A DNA stretch of 64,000 nucleotides. It comes from Akkermansia muciniphila (lineage in GTDB: Bacteria > Verrucomicrobiota > Verrucomicrobiia > Verrucomicrobiales > Akkermansiaceae). The stretch is from assembly GCA_945890645.1 (NCBI GenBank), contig CAMDCV010000003.1, positions 62,001-126,000 on the forward strand, given 5' to 3'. Below the pieces are notes generated by a model, which saw nothing but the letters and a program-made list of their open reading frames with translations, did no database searches and was not told the DNA's origin. Position numbers and translations under genes: made by a program. This document shows positions 28,396 through 35,923 of this stretch, one piece after another. The stretch's first letter is position 1. Each line of letters starts with the position of its first letter.

Positions 28396-28869
28396 ATGGA
28401 TATCTATGTGGGCAATTTGCCCTTCTCGGCTACTGAAGAAGAAATTACAGAACTCTTCAGCCCTTACGGCACCGTGGAACGTGTCAAAATCGTCACCGAT
28501 CGTGAAACAGGCCGCCCTCGTGGTTTTGCCTTCGTTACCATGGGCGAAGTGGCGGGAGCGAATGCAGCGATTGCCGCATTGAATGACCAGGACTACCAAG
28601 GACGTGCCTTGCGTATCAACGCAGCAGAAGCTCGTGAACCCCGCACTGGCGGTGGTGGCGGCGGCGGCGGTGGCTACAAAGGCGGCGGCGGCGGTGGCGG
28701 CTACAAAGGTGGCGGCGGCGGTGGCGGCGGCTACAAAGGCGGCGGCGGCGGTGGCTATAAAGGCGGCGGCGGTGGCGGCGGCTATAAAGGCGGTGGCGGC
28801 GGCGGCGGTGATCGTCGTGGCGGTGGCGGCGGCTATAAAGGCGGCGGCGGCGGTGGCGATTGGGGTTAA
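28396..28869 (+). CDS. RRM RNA-binding protein with Gly-rich tail
   Basis: A 157-aa protein with a single N-terminal RNA-recognition motif (residues 1-78): RNP2 IYVGNLPF and RNP1 RGFAFVTM are both intact. From residue 84 on it is a Gly-rich tail built of repeats of the type YKGGGGGGG, interrupted by one RRGGGGG unit. Bacterial single-RRM proteins of this kind are cold-induced RNA chaperone candidates, as in cyanobacteria. The repeats make the DNA (28643-28866) prone to length change. The gene has a ~195-bp leader from the divergent Gfo/Idh gene and ends at a strong terminator. Confidence 0.93.
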   Translation: MDIYVGNLPFSATEEEITELFSPYGTVERVKIVTDRETGRPRGFAFVTMGEVAGANAAIAALNDQDYQGRALRINAAEAREPRTGGGGGGGGGYKGGGGGGGYKGGGGGGGGYKGGGGGGYKGGGGGGGYKGGGGGGGDRRGGGGGYKGGGGGGDWG

Positions 28870-28903
28870 TCCTCGTTTGTCATACACACCCAATCATTTT
28901 TCA

Positions 28904-28933
28904 ACCACGCTCTCTCGGGAGCGTGGTTTTTTT
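28904..28933 (+). terminator. Rho-independent terminator of the RRM gene
   Basis: A perfect 9-bp stem (accacgctc / gagcgtggt) with a 6-nt loop is followed by seven T residues. The stop codon of the convergent recQ gene lies inside the T tract, so this 30-bp element separates the two genes. Confidence 0.88.
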
Positions 28934-30866
28934 ATGCTTCCAGCATTGCGAGAACGTCGAGAAAATCGCGCGATTGCCATAATCCGAATTCATCGCGACT
29001 TTGCAATTTTGCTTGGTAAGCTGCGGGGCTAGAGATGCCGCAGAGGAAACGCGCGAGTTGTCGAGGCGTGCCGAGCGAGGCGTGATTCTCCGCGCGTAAG
29101 TCGAGCATTTGTTGCCATTCCAGGGCAGGGATCGCTGGTAGCGTCACCTCGCGCCAGCGGATCGGCTTGCCACCAAGGCAAATATCACACACACCACAAG
29201 CGGATGGCGCGGCCACGCCGAAGTGCTTGGCCAAGGTGCGCGCGCGGCAAGTGCGCGACTCGACATAGCGCATGACCGTCCGCATGCGCTCGAATTCGAA
29301 GGAAGCACGCGATTCAAAGCGCGCGATCATTTGATCGATCACTTCTGCTACGATAAACGCAGTAGTTTTGCTGCGCTCATAGACTTCGCGCAGTCCGCGT
29401 TGCTCAAGTCGGATATCGCCTGCGTCCGCGAGTGAGGTAATGATTTCCGTGGCTTGCTCGCGGCTAAGGCCGGTTTGCTCGCTGATTTCGTAAAGTCGGA
29501 AATGCAGACTACCGTAGGCGGACTCAGCGGCGGCGAAGAGTGTGCGGATGCGATTTTTTTCGCGCGCGGGATAGCCCGCTACTACGCGTTCGAGCGGTCG
29601 CAGCAAACGCACGCGGAAATACGCATGGAAATGCCCGCTGCGCTCGATGATGTGATCCAACTCCAGATAGGCGAGAACAGTGCGCAGGGTTTCCTCCCGC
29701 ATGTCTTGGCTGATCGAGAGTTCATAGGGCGAAATTGCGAAAGATTTTCCCGGCTCGGCGAGGCGTAGTAGCCGGTCGAGCAAGGTGCGTAGTGACTGCG
29801 GCGAGGGCGTGGCGGCGTGGATGAAATTTTCGAGCGTCTTGGTATCGGGTCGATGTGCGAAAAGCAGGCAGTGTGAAGTCTTACCATCGCGACCGGCGCG
29901 CCCGATTTCTTGGCTATAGCCCTCGATGCATTTTGGTAGGTGGTAGTGGATGATGCTGCGGATGTCGGCTTTATCAATACCCATGCCAAAGGCGATGGTG
30001 GCGACGATGATGCGCGAGCGGTTGTTGAGAAATGATTCCTGTGCCATGGATCGCATCTCAGCCGTAAGACCGGCGTGATAGGCGCGCGCGGCGAAGCCAT
30101 GCTTCTGCAACAGTGCCGCTAAACGCTCCGTGTCTTGCCGTGAGGTGGCATAGACGATGGCTGGGCCATCATGGGCATGCAAGTGCTCGATCAAACGAAG
30201 ATCCTTTTCGGTAGCCGTGCAGGATTCGACACTGAGCTGCAAATTCGGACGATGAAAACCGCCATGAAATTGACAGGCTTTCGTGATGCGGAAACCCTTG
30301 CGAATTTCCTGTGCTACGGCGGTGGTCGCGGTGGCAGTGAGTGCGAGGATTCGTTCGACTTTGAGCCTCTTGCTGAGTCGGGCGATTTTCAAATAATCCG
30401 GACGGAAATTGTGGCCCCATTCGGAAATGCAGTGGGCCTCATCGATCGCTAACAAGCTGATTTTCACACCGCGCAAGTGCTTCCGAAAACTCCGTGAGGC
30501 GAGGCGCTCTGGTGAGAGAAATAACAGCGGCAGCCTGCTTTGTTGCAAGCGATTGATGACGTCCGCCACTTCATCATCCGCGAGAGTGGAATCGATACGA
30601 GCCGCTTCAATGCCACGGCGCTGCAGCGACTCCACTTGATCCTTCATCAGGGCGATTAACGGACTGACGACAAGCGTGACACCGTCAAATAGCAGAGCGG
30701 GCAATTGGTAGCACAACGATTTTCCTGCACCGGTGGGAAAAAGTGCAAGAGTGGATTTCCCTAACAAAAGGGTGCGGATGACTGGTTCCTGTTGGCCGCG
30801 AAAATTTTCCATGCCAAAGCGCTCACGGAGAACCGTGTGGATGGCATCGGAGGTGGTGTGGGACAC
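28932..30866 (-). CDS. recQ: ATP-dependent DNA helicase RecQ
   Basis: A 644-aa superfamily 2 helicase that unwinds DNA in recombination and repair. The motifs are clear: FRGQQEPVI (Q-motif region), Walker A TGAGKS (~43), DEAHCISEWGHNFRPDY (Walker B/aromatic-rich loop), helicase C-terminal motif VI GRAGRDG, and a RecQ zinc-binding region with four Cys near residue 560 (CRARTLAKHFG, CGVCDIC). A winged-helix-like region precedes it. The C-terminal HRDC domain is not clearly seen. The start is a GTG at 30866; the next in-frame ATG would remove the conserved N-terminus. It is separated by only ~50 bp from the upstream accA stop. Confidence 0.95.
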   Translation of the reverse strand: MSHTTSDAIHTVLRERFGMENFRGQQEPVIRTLLLGKSTLALFPTGAGKSLCYQLPALLFDGVTLVVSPLIALMKDQVESLQRRGIEAARIDSTLADDEVADVINRLQQSRLPLLFLSPERLASRSFRKHLRGVKISLLAIDEAHCISEWGHNFRPDYLKIARLSKRLKVERILALTATATTAVAQEIRKGFRITKACQFHGGFHRPNLQLSVESCTATEKDLRLIEHLHAHDGPAIVYATSRQDTERLAALLQKHGFAARAYHAGLTAEMRSMAQESFLNNRSRIIVATIAFGMGIDKADIRSIIHYHLPKCIEGYSQEIGRAGRDGKTSHCLLFAHRPDTKTLENFIHAATPSPQSLRTLLDRLLRLAEPGKSFAISPYELSISQDMREETLRTVLAYLELDHIIERSGHFHAYFRVRLLRPLERVVAGYPAREKNRIRTLFAAAESAYGSLHFRLYEISEQTGLSREQATEIITSLADAGDIRLEQRGLREVYERSKTTAFIVAEVIDQMIARFESRASFEFERMRTVMRYVESRTCRARTLAKHFGVAAPSACGVCDICLGGKPIRWREVTLPAIPALEWQQMLDLRAENHASLGTPRQLARFLCGISSPAAYQAKLQSRDEFGLWQSRDFLDVLAMLEA

Positions 30867-30915
30867 AAGCCTGTTGTAAAAAAACGAAGCTCTGCGGTCA
30901 ACCGTAACCTACATC

Positions 30916-31872
30916 TCACTTGCCTTGCCATTCGCCGTATTGGCGGAATTTGGCGTAGCGTTGTTTGAGCAAGTCGGCGGAAGCCAATTTGAGAAGCTGT
31001 TGCAAGTGCTGGTGGACTTCTTCGCGCAAAGCCATGGCGGCCGCGGCGTGATCATGGTGTGCTCCGCCGACGGGCTCGGCGATGACTCCATCGATGAGAT
31101 TGAGTTTTTTCAAATCGGGTGCCGCGATTTTCATAGCCTCGGCGGCTTCTGGGGCGTGTTTGCGGTGTTTCCACAAAATTGCCGCGCAGCCTTCGGGGCT
31201 GATTACTGAGTAATAAGCGTTTTCCATCATCAGCACGCGGTCGGCGACGCCGATGCCGAGCGCTCCACCGGAACCGCCTTCGCCGAGAACAACGGCGACG
31301 ATGGGCACTTTAATCAGCATCATTTCACGCAGATTGTAGCCGATTGCTTCGGCGATATTGCGCTCTTCGGCACCGATGCCCGGGAAAGCTCCAGGGGTAT
31401 CAATGAGGCAAACGATGGGGATACGGAATTTTTCTGCGAGGCGCATCAGGCGTATCGCTTTGCGGTAGCCTTCGGGATGGGCGCTGCCGAAATTGCGCAG
31501 TAGGTTTTCTTTTGTGTCGCGGCCTTTTTGATGGCCGATGACCATGACCTTTTGGTTGCCGAGCATGGCCAGCCCGCCAGGCATGGACTTGTCATCGCCG
31601 ATGTGGCGATCGCCATGCAGTTCACAAAATTCCGTGAACGCGAGTGACACGTAGTCGAGCATATAGGGTCGTTGCACATGGCGGGCGATTTGCACGCGTT
31701 GCCATGGGGTTAAATCTTGATAAATGGAAATGCGGGTCTCGGCGAGCTTTTCCTCCATGGCGGAAATTTGATCGGAGAGGTCGATGTTTTGTGAGTCTGA
31801 TTTGGCGCGGAGTTTCTCTAACTCGCGTTCCATTTCAGCGATAGGCTTTTCAAATTCGAGCAACTGGATCAT
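30916..31872 (-). CDS. accA: Acetyl-CoA carboxylase carboxyltransferase subunit alpha
   Basis: A 318-aa crotonase-fold subunit that, with AccD, transfers CO2 from carboxybiotin to acetyl-CoA in the first step of fatty-acid synthesis (cytoplasm). The family signatures are unmistakable: LTPWQRVQIARHVQRPY, LHGDRHIGDDKSMPGGLA, GHQKGRDTKENLLRNFG and TPGAFPGIGAEERN. Length matches the family. It lies downstream of a LysM-protein gene and two genes from acpP on the same strand, so fatty-acid and envelope genes are near each other. AccD is not in the window. Confidence 0.98.
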   Translation of the reverse strand: MIQLLEFEKPIAEMERELEKLRAKSDSQNIDLSDQISAMEEKLAETRISIYQDLTPWQRVQIARHVQRPYMLDYVSLAFTEFCELHGDRHIGDDKSMPGGLAMLGNQKVMVIGHQKGRDTKENLLRNFGSAHPEGYRKAIRLMRLAEKFRIPIVCLIDTPGAFPGIGAEERNIAEAIGYNLREMMLIKVPIVAVVLGEGGSGGALGIGVADRVLMMENAYYSVISPEGCAAILWKHRKHAPEAAEAMKIAAPDLKKLNLIDGVIAEPVGGAHHDHAAAAMALREEVHQHLQQLLKLASADLLKQRYAKFRQYGEWQGK

Positions 31873-31896
31873 AGTCGTGCGGGCAAAGTATCAGGG

Positions 31897-32781
31897 TTAC
31901 GGACGGATTTCCACTTCATTTCCTACGCGGAGCAAAAGAGCCAATTCCTCAGTATCGGCAGGATCGAGGTGGCAACCGTGGGCTGCAGGCGTCCCCGCGG
32001 GAACGATGAGCAGATTGCGCGCGAGGGTGATGGTTTTCTGTGATTCACGGTAGCCTTGCATGCCGGGGGCGACTTTTTTTTCGCCGAGGATGCCACCTTT
32101 GTTTGCAATCTGAAGTGTCGCAACGGCGGTGGGTAGACCGAGACTTTTCACAATGCGATATTCCTTCAAGAATTTGCCGCCATGCCACAGTGTTAGGGCA
32201 TCGCGCTTGGCCTCGATGACGACTCGTAAATTCAGGGGCATGACCATGATTTCGTCGCCAGGTTGCAGCGCGCGCAGTTCCATGTAGCCATTGAAGTGCA
32301 TGATCGCATCGAGAGTGGTCTGGTGCTTCGCTGCTATGCCGAGGTAGGAATCGCCACGTACGACTTTGTGGGAGATGAGGTGCGGGTTGTTTCGCAGTGC
32401 GAGAAAATCATCCATGTTCATTTCGCTCAAGATTTGACGAGCCATCGGAGCCGCGTTGGAGGAAGGATAATAGTTGACCAGAAAAGTCAGCTTCTCGCGG
32501 GCTTCGGCCATTTTTCCTGTGGCCAGCAATTCGGCCGCTTTTTGAAAGGCCTTATCGCCGGGCTCGATATCGACCATTTCCGCGAGGTCGGCCACTTTTT
32601 CGTAATCGTTGCTGGGATCTGCCCGTAGGCGTTCGGGTTCTGGCATCCATTGCAAAAAAAGTTTCGCGAGTGGCGCCGGGACGGGCTTTCCCATGACATG
32701 CATCGTGAAATACACCGAGAGCGTCACGATCGCCGCCACGATCAATGCGCAGATGATTTTCACAAAGGTCCAGACTCGCAT
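31897..32781 (-). CDS. LysM protein with degenerate L,D-transpeptidase-like domain
   Basis: A 294-aa protein with an N-terminal TM/signal anchor (about 8-32), a short TPR-like helical region (about 65-115), a LysM domain (VVRGDSYLGIAAKHQTTLDAI, about 140-185) and a C-terminal region resembling YkuD L,D-transpeptidases (about 190-294). The C-terminal motif is AAHGCHLDPADTEEL: it keeps the HGC core, but lacks the Arg that normally follows (HGC-x-R) and I see no upstream HG pair, so it may be inactive or a divergent binding version. A role in peptidoglycan maintenance is likely. It starts 12 bp after the stop of the next gene upstream, forming an operon-like pair. Confidence 0.8.
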   Translation of the reverse strand: MRVWTFVKIICALIVAAIVTLSVYFTMHVMGKPVPAPLAKLFLQWMPEPERLRADPSNDYEKVADLAEMVDIEPGDKAFQKAAELLATGKMAEAREKLTFLVNYYPSSNAAPMARQILSEMNMDDFLALRNNPHLISHKVVRGDSYLGIAAKHQTTLDAIMHFNGYMELRALQPGDEIMVMPLNLRVVIEAKRDALTLWHGGKFLKEYRIVKSLGLPTAVATLQIANKGGILGEKKVAPGMQGYRESQKTITLARNLLIVPAGTPAAHGCHLDPADTEELALLLRVGNEVEIRP

Positions 32782-32793
32782 GGTGGAAAATCG

Positions 32794-33327
32794 TTAGAGC
32801 AGGTTTTTGCGTTGCAGGTCGAAGCGATTGATCGAGTGCGATTGCGCGATCATTTCCAACGAGAACTTGACCAGTGCGACTTCCCAGGCATCGTCCACAC
32901 CTTCGAGAATGGCGAGCATGGGATTGCCGTTGCGGCGCACATCCTCGCGCAATCGGGCACAGACTTCTTCAAGCGGTTCCTTGACGATTTCCTCGGTGAC
33001 AGCCGATCGGCGAAAGCGGAAACCGTATTGTAGGAATGCGAGGTCCATGCCTTGTTGTTGGAGATTGTCCAGCAGCCTTGCGAGGCGCTCGCGCGATTCA
33101 TCGTCGAAGCCCTCCCACTCCATGTCGGGATTCGGTCGGATGAGCAGAGGCTTGCAGGCCTCCATTTCGCCACTGCGGATGCGCACTTCGCCACTGCTGT
33201 CCATCAGTTCGCTGACTAACTGAAATTGAAAACGCGTTTCGCCAAAGGTCGCGATACGGCGATCGGGCTCATGCAAAACCCGGCTGGTTTCCATGGCGTA
33301 GAGGAAGTTGTCGCGCGTTACATTCAT
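32794..33327 (-). CDS. Conserved-looking protein of unknown function
   Basis: A 177-aa soluble protein without signal or TM segments. It is acidic and helical, with RFQFQLVSELMD, EVRIRSGEMEACKPLLI and DAWEVALVKFSLEM as the best candidate conserved blocks. I do not recognise a family. The frame runs back to 33393, but the ATG at 33327 (MNVTRDNFLY) is the likely start. It precedes the LysM gene by 12 bp on the same strand, so a shared envelope-related or metabolic role is possible but unproven. Confidence 0.65.
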   Translation of the reverse strand: MNVTRDNFLYAMETSRVLHEPDRRIATFGETRFQFQLVSELMDSSGEVRIRSGEMEACKPLLIRPNPDMEWEGFDDESRERLARLLDNLQQQGMDLAFLQYGFRFRRSAVTEEIVKEPLEEVCARLREDVRRNGNPMLAILEGVDDAWEVALVKFSLEMIAQSHSINRFDLQRKNLL

Positions 33328-33394
33328 GCAAGCAATCGTGGCAGCAAAATTCAAAATAGCAAAAAATTCCGCGAAAAAGAAGTCCCAAAGCAAG

Positions 33395-33422
33395 GGGGCG
33401 GTTTTTTGGAAAAAACCGCCCC
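33395..33422. repeat. Long perfect hairpin downstream of acpP
   Basis: A 13-bp perfect inverted repeat (ggggcggtttttt / aaaaaaccgcccc) with a 2-nt centre lies between acpP and the next gene of the same strand. Because the T stretch sits inside the stem rather than after it, it is an unusual terminator, but it may stop transcription in either direction. Confidence 0.75.
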
Positions 33423-33473
33423 GTTCCCTTTGAATCTGGCAGACACTAACCCGTGTCGCCGAGTTCTGGAAGA

Positions 33474-33713
33474 TTACGCGTTTGCCTCGATGTAGCGCAC
33501 GACGTCGCCCACAGAGAGAAGTTTTTCCGCCGCTTCGTCAGGCACTTCAATGCCGAACTCTTCTTCGAAAGCCATGACGAGCTCGACGGTATCGAGGGAA
33601 TCGGCACCGAGGTCTTCGATGAATTTAGCGTCGATGGTCACAAGGTCAGCGCTCACGCCGAGTTGCTCCACAATGATATCTTTTACACGATCTTCGGTAC
33701 TCTTGTCTGACAT
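33474..33713 (-). CDS. acpP: Acyl carrier protein
   Basis: A 79-aa acidic four-helix protein that carries growing acyl chains on 4'-phosphopantetheine in fatty-acid synthesis. The attachment motif [11 protein letters not shown] is intact, with Ser39 as the modified residue, and the total length is standard. It is transcribed alone or with the upstream region; fabD/fabG/fabF, its usual neighbours, are absent here, so the gene is uncoupled from the classical fab cluster. The start ATG is preceded by an A/C-rich stretch without Shine-Dalgarno sequence. Confidence 0.98.
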   Translation of the reverse strand: MSDKSTEDRVKDIIVEQLGVSADLVTIDAKFIEDLGADSLDTVELVMAFEEEFGIEVPDEAAEKLLSVGDVVRYIEANA

Positions 33714-33822
33714 GGTTCTGTTTGGTTTGGTTATTGCCCGGGCAAGGCATAGCGCGGTGAGGGGTTCTTGGCAATAGCGAAAATCGAAGAAATTGCCCCT
33801 CGCATCTGTGTTCTGTCTGGCG

Positions 33823-34614
33823 TCATGAGGGGCTCAGTTCTTCCGCAGCGTATTCGATAATTTCTCCGGTAAAATGAGCGCGCAATCGTTCCATCAGAGC
33901 TTCCGCGGGTTCACCTTGATCTTTTTGAAAACCGCCGTAGGTGAGGCCATCAATGCGGATGCGACCTTCTTTGCCGTTGCTCAGCGGGTAATAGGCAAAG
34001 GCTAGGCCTTTGGTGCCCCACTTGCGCAGGTCCAATCGTGTCAACTCGCTCAGGCGCACAGTGCGACCTTCCTGCGTGATGATTTTTTGATCATCGATGA
34101 TGATTCGGCGGCGAATGGTTCGCAGCAAAATGAACAATGCGTAAAGAGCCAATGCGCAAAGAGCGTAGGCAAAATACCATTGCTCGCGGATCGATCCTGC
34201 TTCGTGAAGTTTTTCGGGCGCTTTGCGATCCCATTTCATCCGTCCCGTGTAGGCATCCCATGCCTCTACTTGGCCTTTGGTGAGCAAGGTGCTGTCATGC
34301 AACTCTTCCGGCCACGGCATGGGGAGGGTGACAGAGGCGGGAATGATCGTGAGATCGTCGCCAAAATCCACCGTCTGCTGGCTGGCGAATTTTTTCCATG
34401 ACTCATCCGTGAGCATACCCTCTTGTTGTTGTTTTTGATGGATTGATGCCGCTTGTGCGAAGGTCCGGTTGAGGAAGTACACTTGATTTTCCTGACGATA
34501 ACCGGTGCTGGCATCGATGATGAACCAGCCGCCTAGGAACAAAAACATCGCTAACATGCCAAGCGCGCGCGTTAAGAACCAACGAGTAGGTTTGCAAACA
34601 ATCGGAGTGGTCAC
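33823..34614 (-). CDS. Two-TM membrane protein with a PH-like C-terminal region
   Basis: A ~263-aa protein with a hydrophobic segment near the N-terminus (about 14-35) and another at about 150-170 ([15 protein letters not shown]), flanking an extracytoplasmic domain of ~115 residues. The C-terminal cytoplasmic part ([29 protein letters not shown]) has the strand pattern of bacterial PH-like domains, an impression rather than a firm call. The frame begins at a TTG (34650), but the GTG at 34614 is the more plausible start. It is divergent from thiH, with 124 bp between starts. Confidence 0.7.
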   Translation of the reverse strand: MTTPIVCKPTRWFLTRALGMLAMFLFLGGWFIIDASTGYRQENQVYFLNRTFAQAASIHQKQQQEGMLTDESWKKFASQQTVDFGDDLTIIPASVTLPMPWPEELHDSTLLTKGQVEAWDAYTGRMKWDRKAPEKLHEAGSIREQWYFAYALCALALYALFILLRTIRRRIIIDDQKIITQEGRTVRLSELTRLDLRKWGTKGLAFAYYPLSNGKEGRIRIDGLTYGGFQKDQGEPAEALMERLRAHFTGEIIEYAAEELSPS

Positions 34615-34738
34615 GGCGTGAAAGTAACGAGCGACGATCTGATTTGGCAAGGATATTGCGGTGACAAGGCGATCAGATCAGAGGGATCACTTCAAAAACA
34701 GTAGCACGAACGGGCAAAGTGTGGTTCATTGCGCCGCC

Positions 34739-35869
34739 GTGAGTTTTTCTGACCAATTCGATGCCTTGATGGCTCGTCCATCGCCTTTAGTGAGGCGATT
34801 GCTTGGCATGTTGGACTCGAACGTTTCGTTAGAGGCCATGGCGCAGGAAAGTTCTGCCATCACGCGACGCCACTTCGGCAATACGATGCGCTTGTTCGCA
34901 CCCTTGTATGTCTCGAACGAGTGCGTGAACAATTGCTCGTATTGCGGATTTTCGCGCGACAATCCGATTTTCCGCACCACCCTCACACCGGCACAGGTCC
35001 TGCAGGAAGCGCGACACCTCCATGCGCTCGGTTTTCGCAATGTGCTGCTAGTGGCCGGGGAGCACCCGAAATTTGTCTCTGAGGGGTACTTGCAAGCCTG
35101 CCTTGATGAGCTCAAGCCACTCATACCCGGTCTGTCAATCGAGGTTGGGCCTATGGAAGATGAGCAATATGCGGAAATCGTCGCCCATGGGGCCGAGGGT
35201 CTGGTTGTCTATCAGGAAACGTATCACCTGCCGACCTACCAAACACTCCATACCGCGGGCCCTAAGAAAAATTTTCATTGGCGTCTTGATTGTCCCGAGC
35301 GTGCATACGTGGGGGGATTCCGCCGCATTGGCATCGGTGCTTTGTTCGGTCTCGCTGATTGGAAATGGGAAGCGCAGGCATTGGCCACGCACCTCGAATA
35401 TTTGCTGAAGCATTGTTGGAAATCTCAGCTCACCATTGCTTTCCCGCGCATGCGTCCGTATGCCGGAAACTACCAATACACGCCAGAGGAGAGCTTGTTT
35501 CTCTCGGATGCCGCGCTGCTACGCTTGATCACGGCGTTTCGCATTTGTTTTCCTACTATAGGCATCGTAATTTCCACTCGCGAGCCAGCCCCTCTGCGCG
35601 ATGCCCTCGTGCCGCTGGGAGTCACGCACATGTCCGCCGGAGCACGCACAGAGCCAGGCGGCTATACCGGTGCGGGCAGCGATGACCTCCACCTCACCAC
35701 CCGCGGACGACGCGTCGAACTCTCACAAAAAACCGGCTGCGAAAAAGCCACCGAGCAATTTCAAATCAACGACCTGCGCTCCGCCGCCCAAGTCGAGCAG
35801 ATGCTGCGCGAAAAACAATTCGACCCGGTCTGGAAAGATTGGGACGAGGCGATTCTCGCTCACGCGTAA
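34739..35869 (+). CDS. thiH: 2-iminoacetate synthase ThiH
   Basis: A 376-aa radical-SAM enzyme that cleaves tyrosine to 2-iminoacetate and p-cresol for the thiazole part of thiamine. The [4Fe-4S] motif CVNNCSYC (Cys62, Cys66, Cys69) is intact, followed by GFSRDNP; VAGEHP, EVGPMEDEQY, QETYH and the ending of the barrel (MSAGARTEPGGY) are typical ThiH blocks. The frame extends back to a GTG at 34661, overlapping the divergent promoter region; the GTG at 34739 gives 376 aa, essentially the length of E. coli ThiH. No thiG, thiS or thiF is nearby, so thiamine genes are dispersed. Confidence 0.95.
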   Translation: MSFSDQFDALMARPSPLVRRLLGMLDSNVSLEAMAQESSAITRRHFGNTMRLFAPLYVSNECVNNCSYCGFSRDNPIFRTTLTPAQVLQEARHLHALGFRNVLLVAGEHPKFVSEGYLQACLDELKPLIPGLSIEVGPMEDEQYAEIVAHGAEGLVVYQETYHLPTYQTLHTAGPKKNFHWRLDCPERAYVGGFRRIGIGALFGLADWKWEAQALATHLEYLLKHCWKSQLTIAFPRMRPYAGNYQYTPEESLFLSDAALLRLITAFRICFPTIGIVISTREPAPLRDALVPLGVTHMSAGARTEPGGYTGAGSDDLHLTTRGRRVELSQKTGCEKATEQFQINDLRSAAQVEQMLREKQFDPVWKDWDEAILAHA

Positions 35870-35923
35870 TCGCAAAAGTTCTCCGACAAATCGCCACTTC
35901 TGCGACGTATTCCTTTTCCTGCC

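Noticed and set aside
28207-28893. Long Ala/Thr-rich open frame on the minus strand
   Set aside because: It is the reverse-strand shadow of the Gly repeats of the RRM protein and has no recognisable content.
34661-34738. Upstream GTG start for thiH
   Set aside because: It would add 26 residues not resembling ThiH and the shorter form equals the normal family length.
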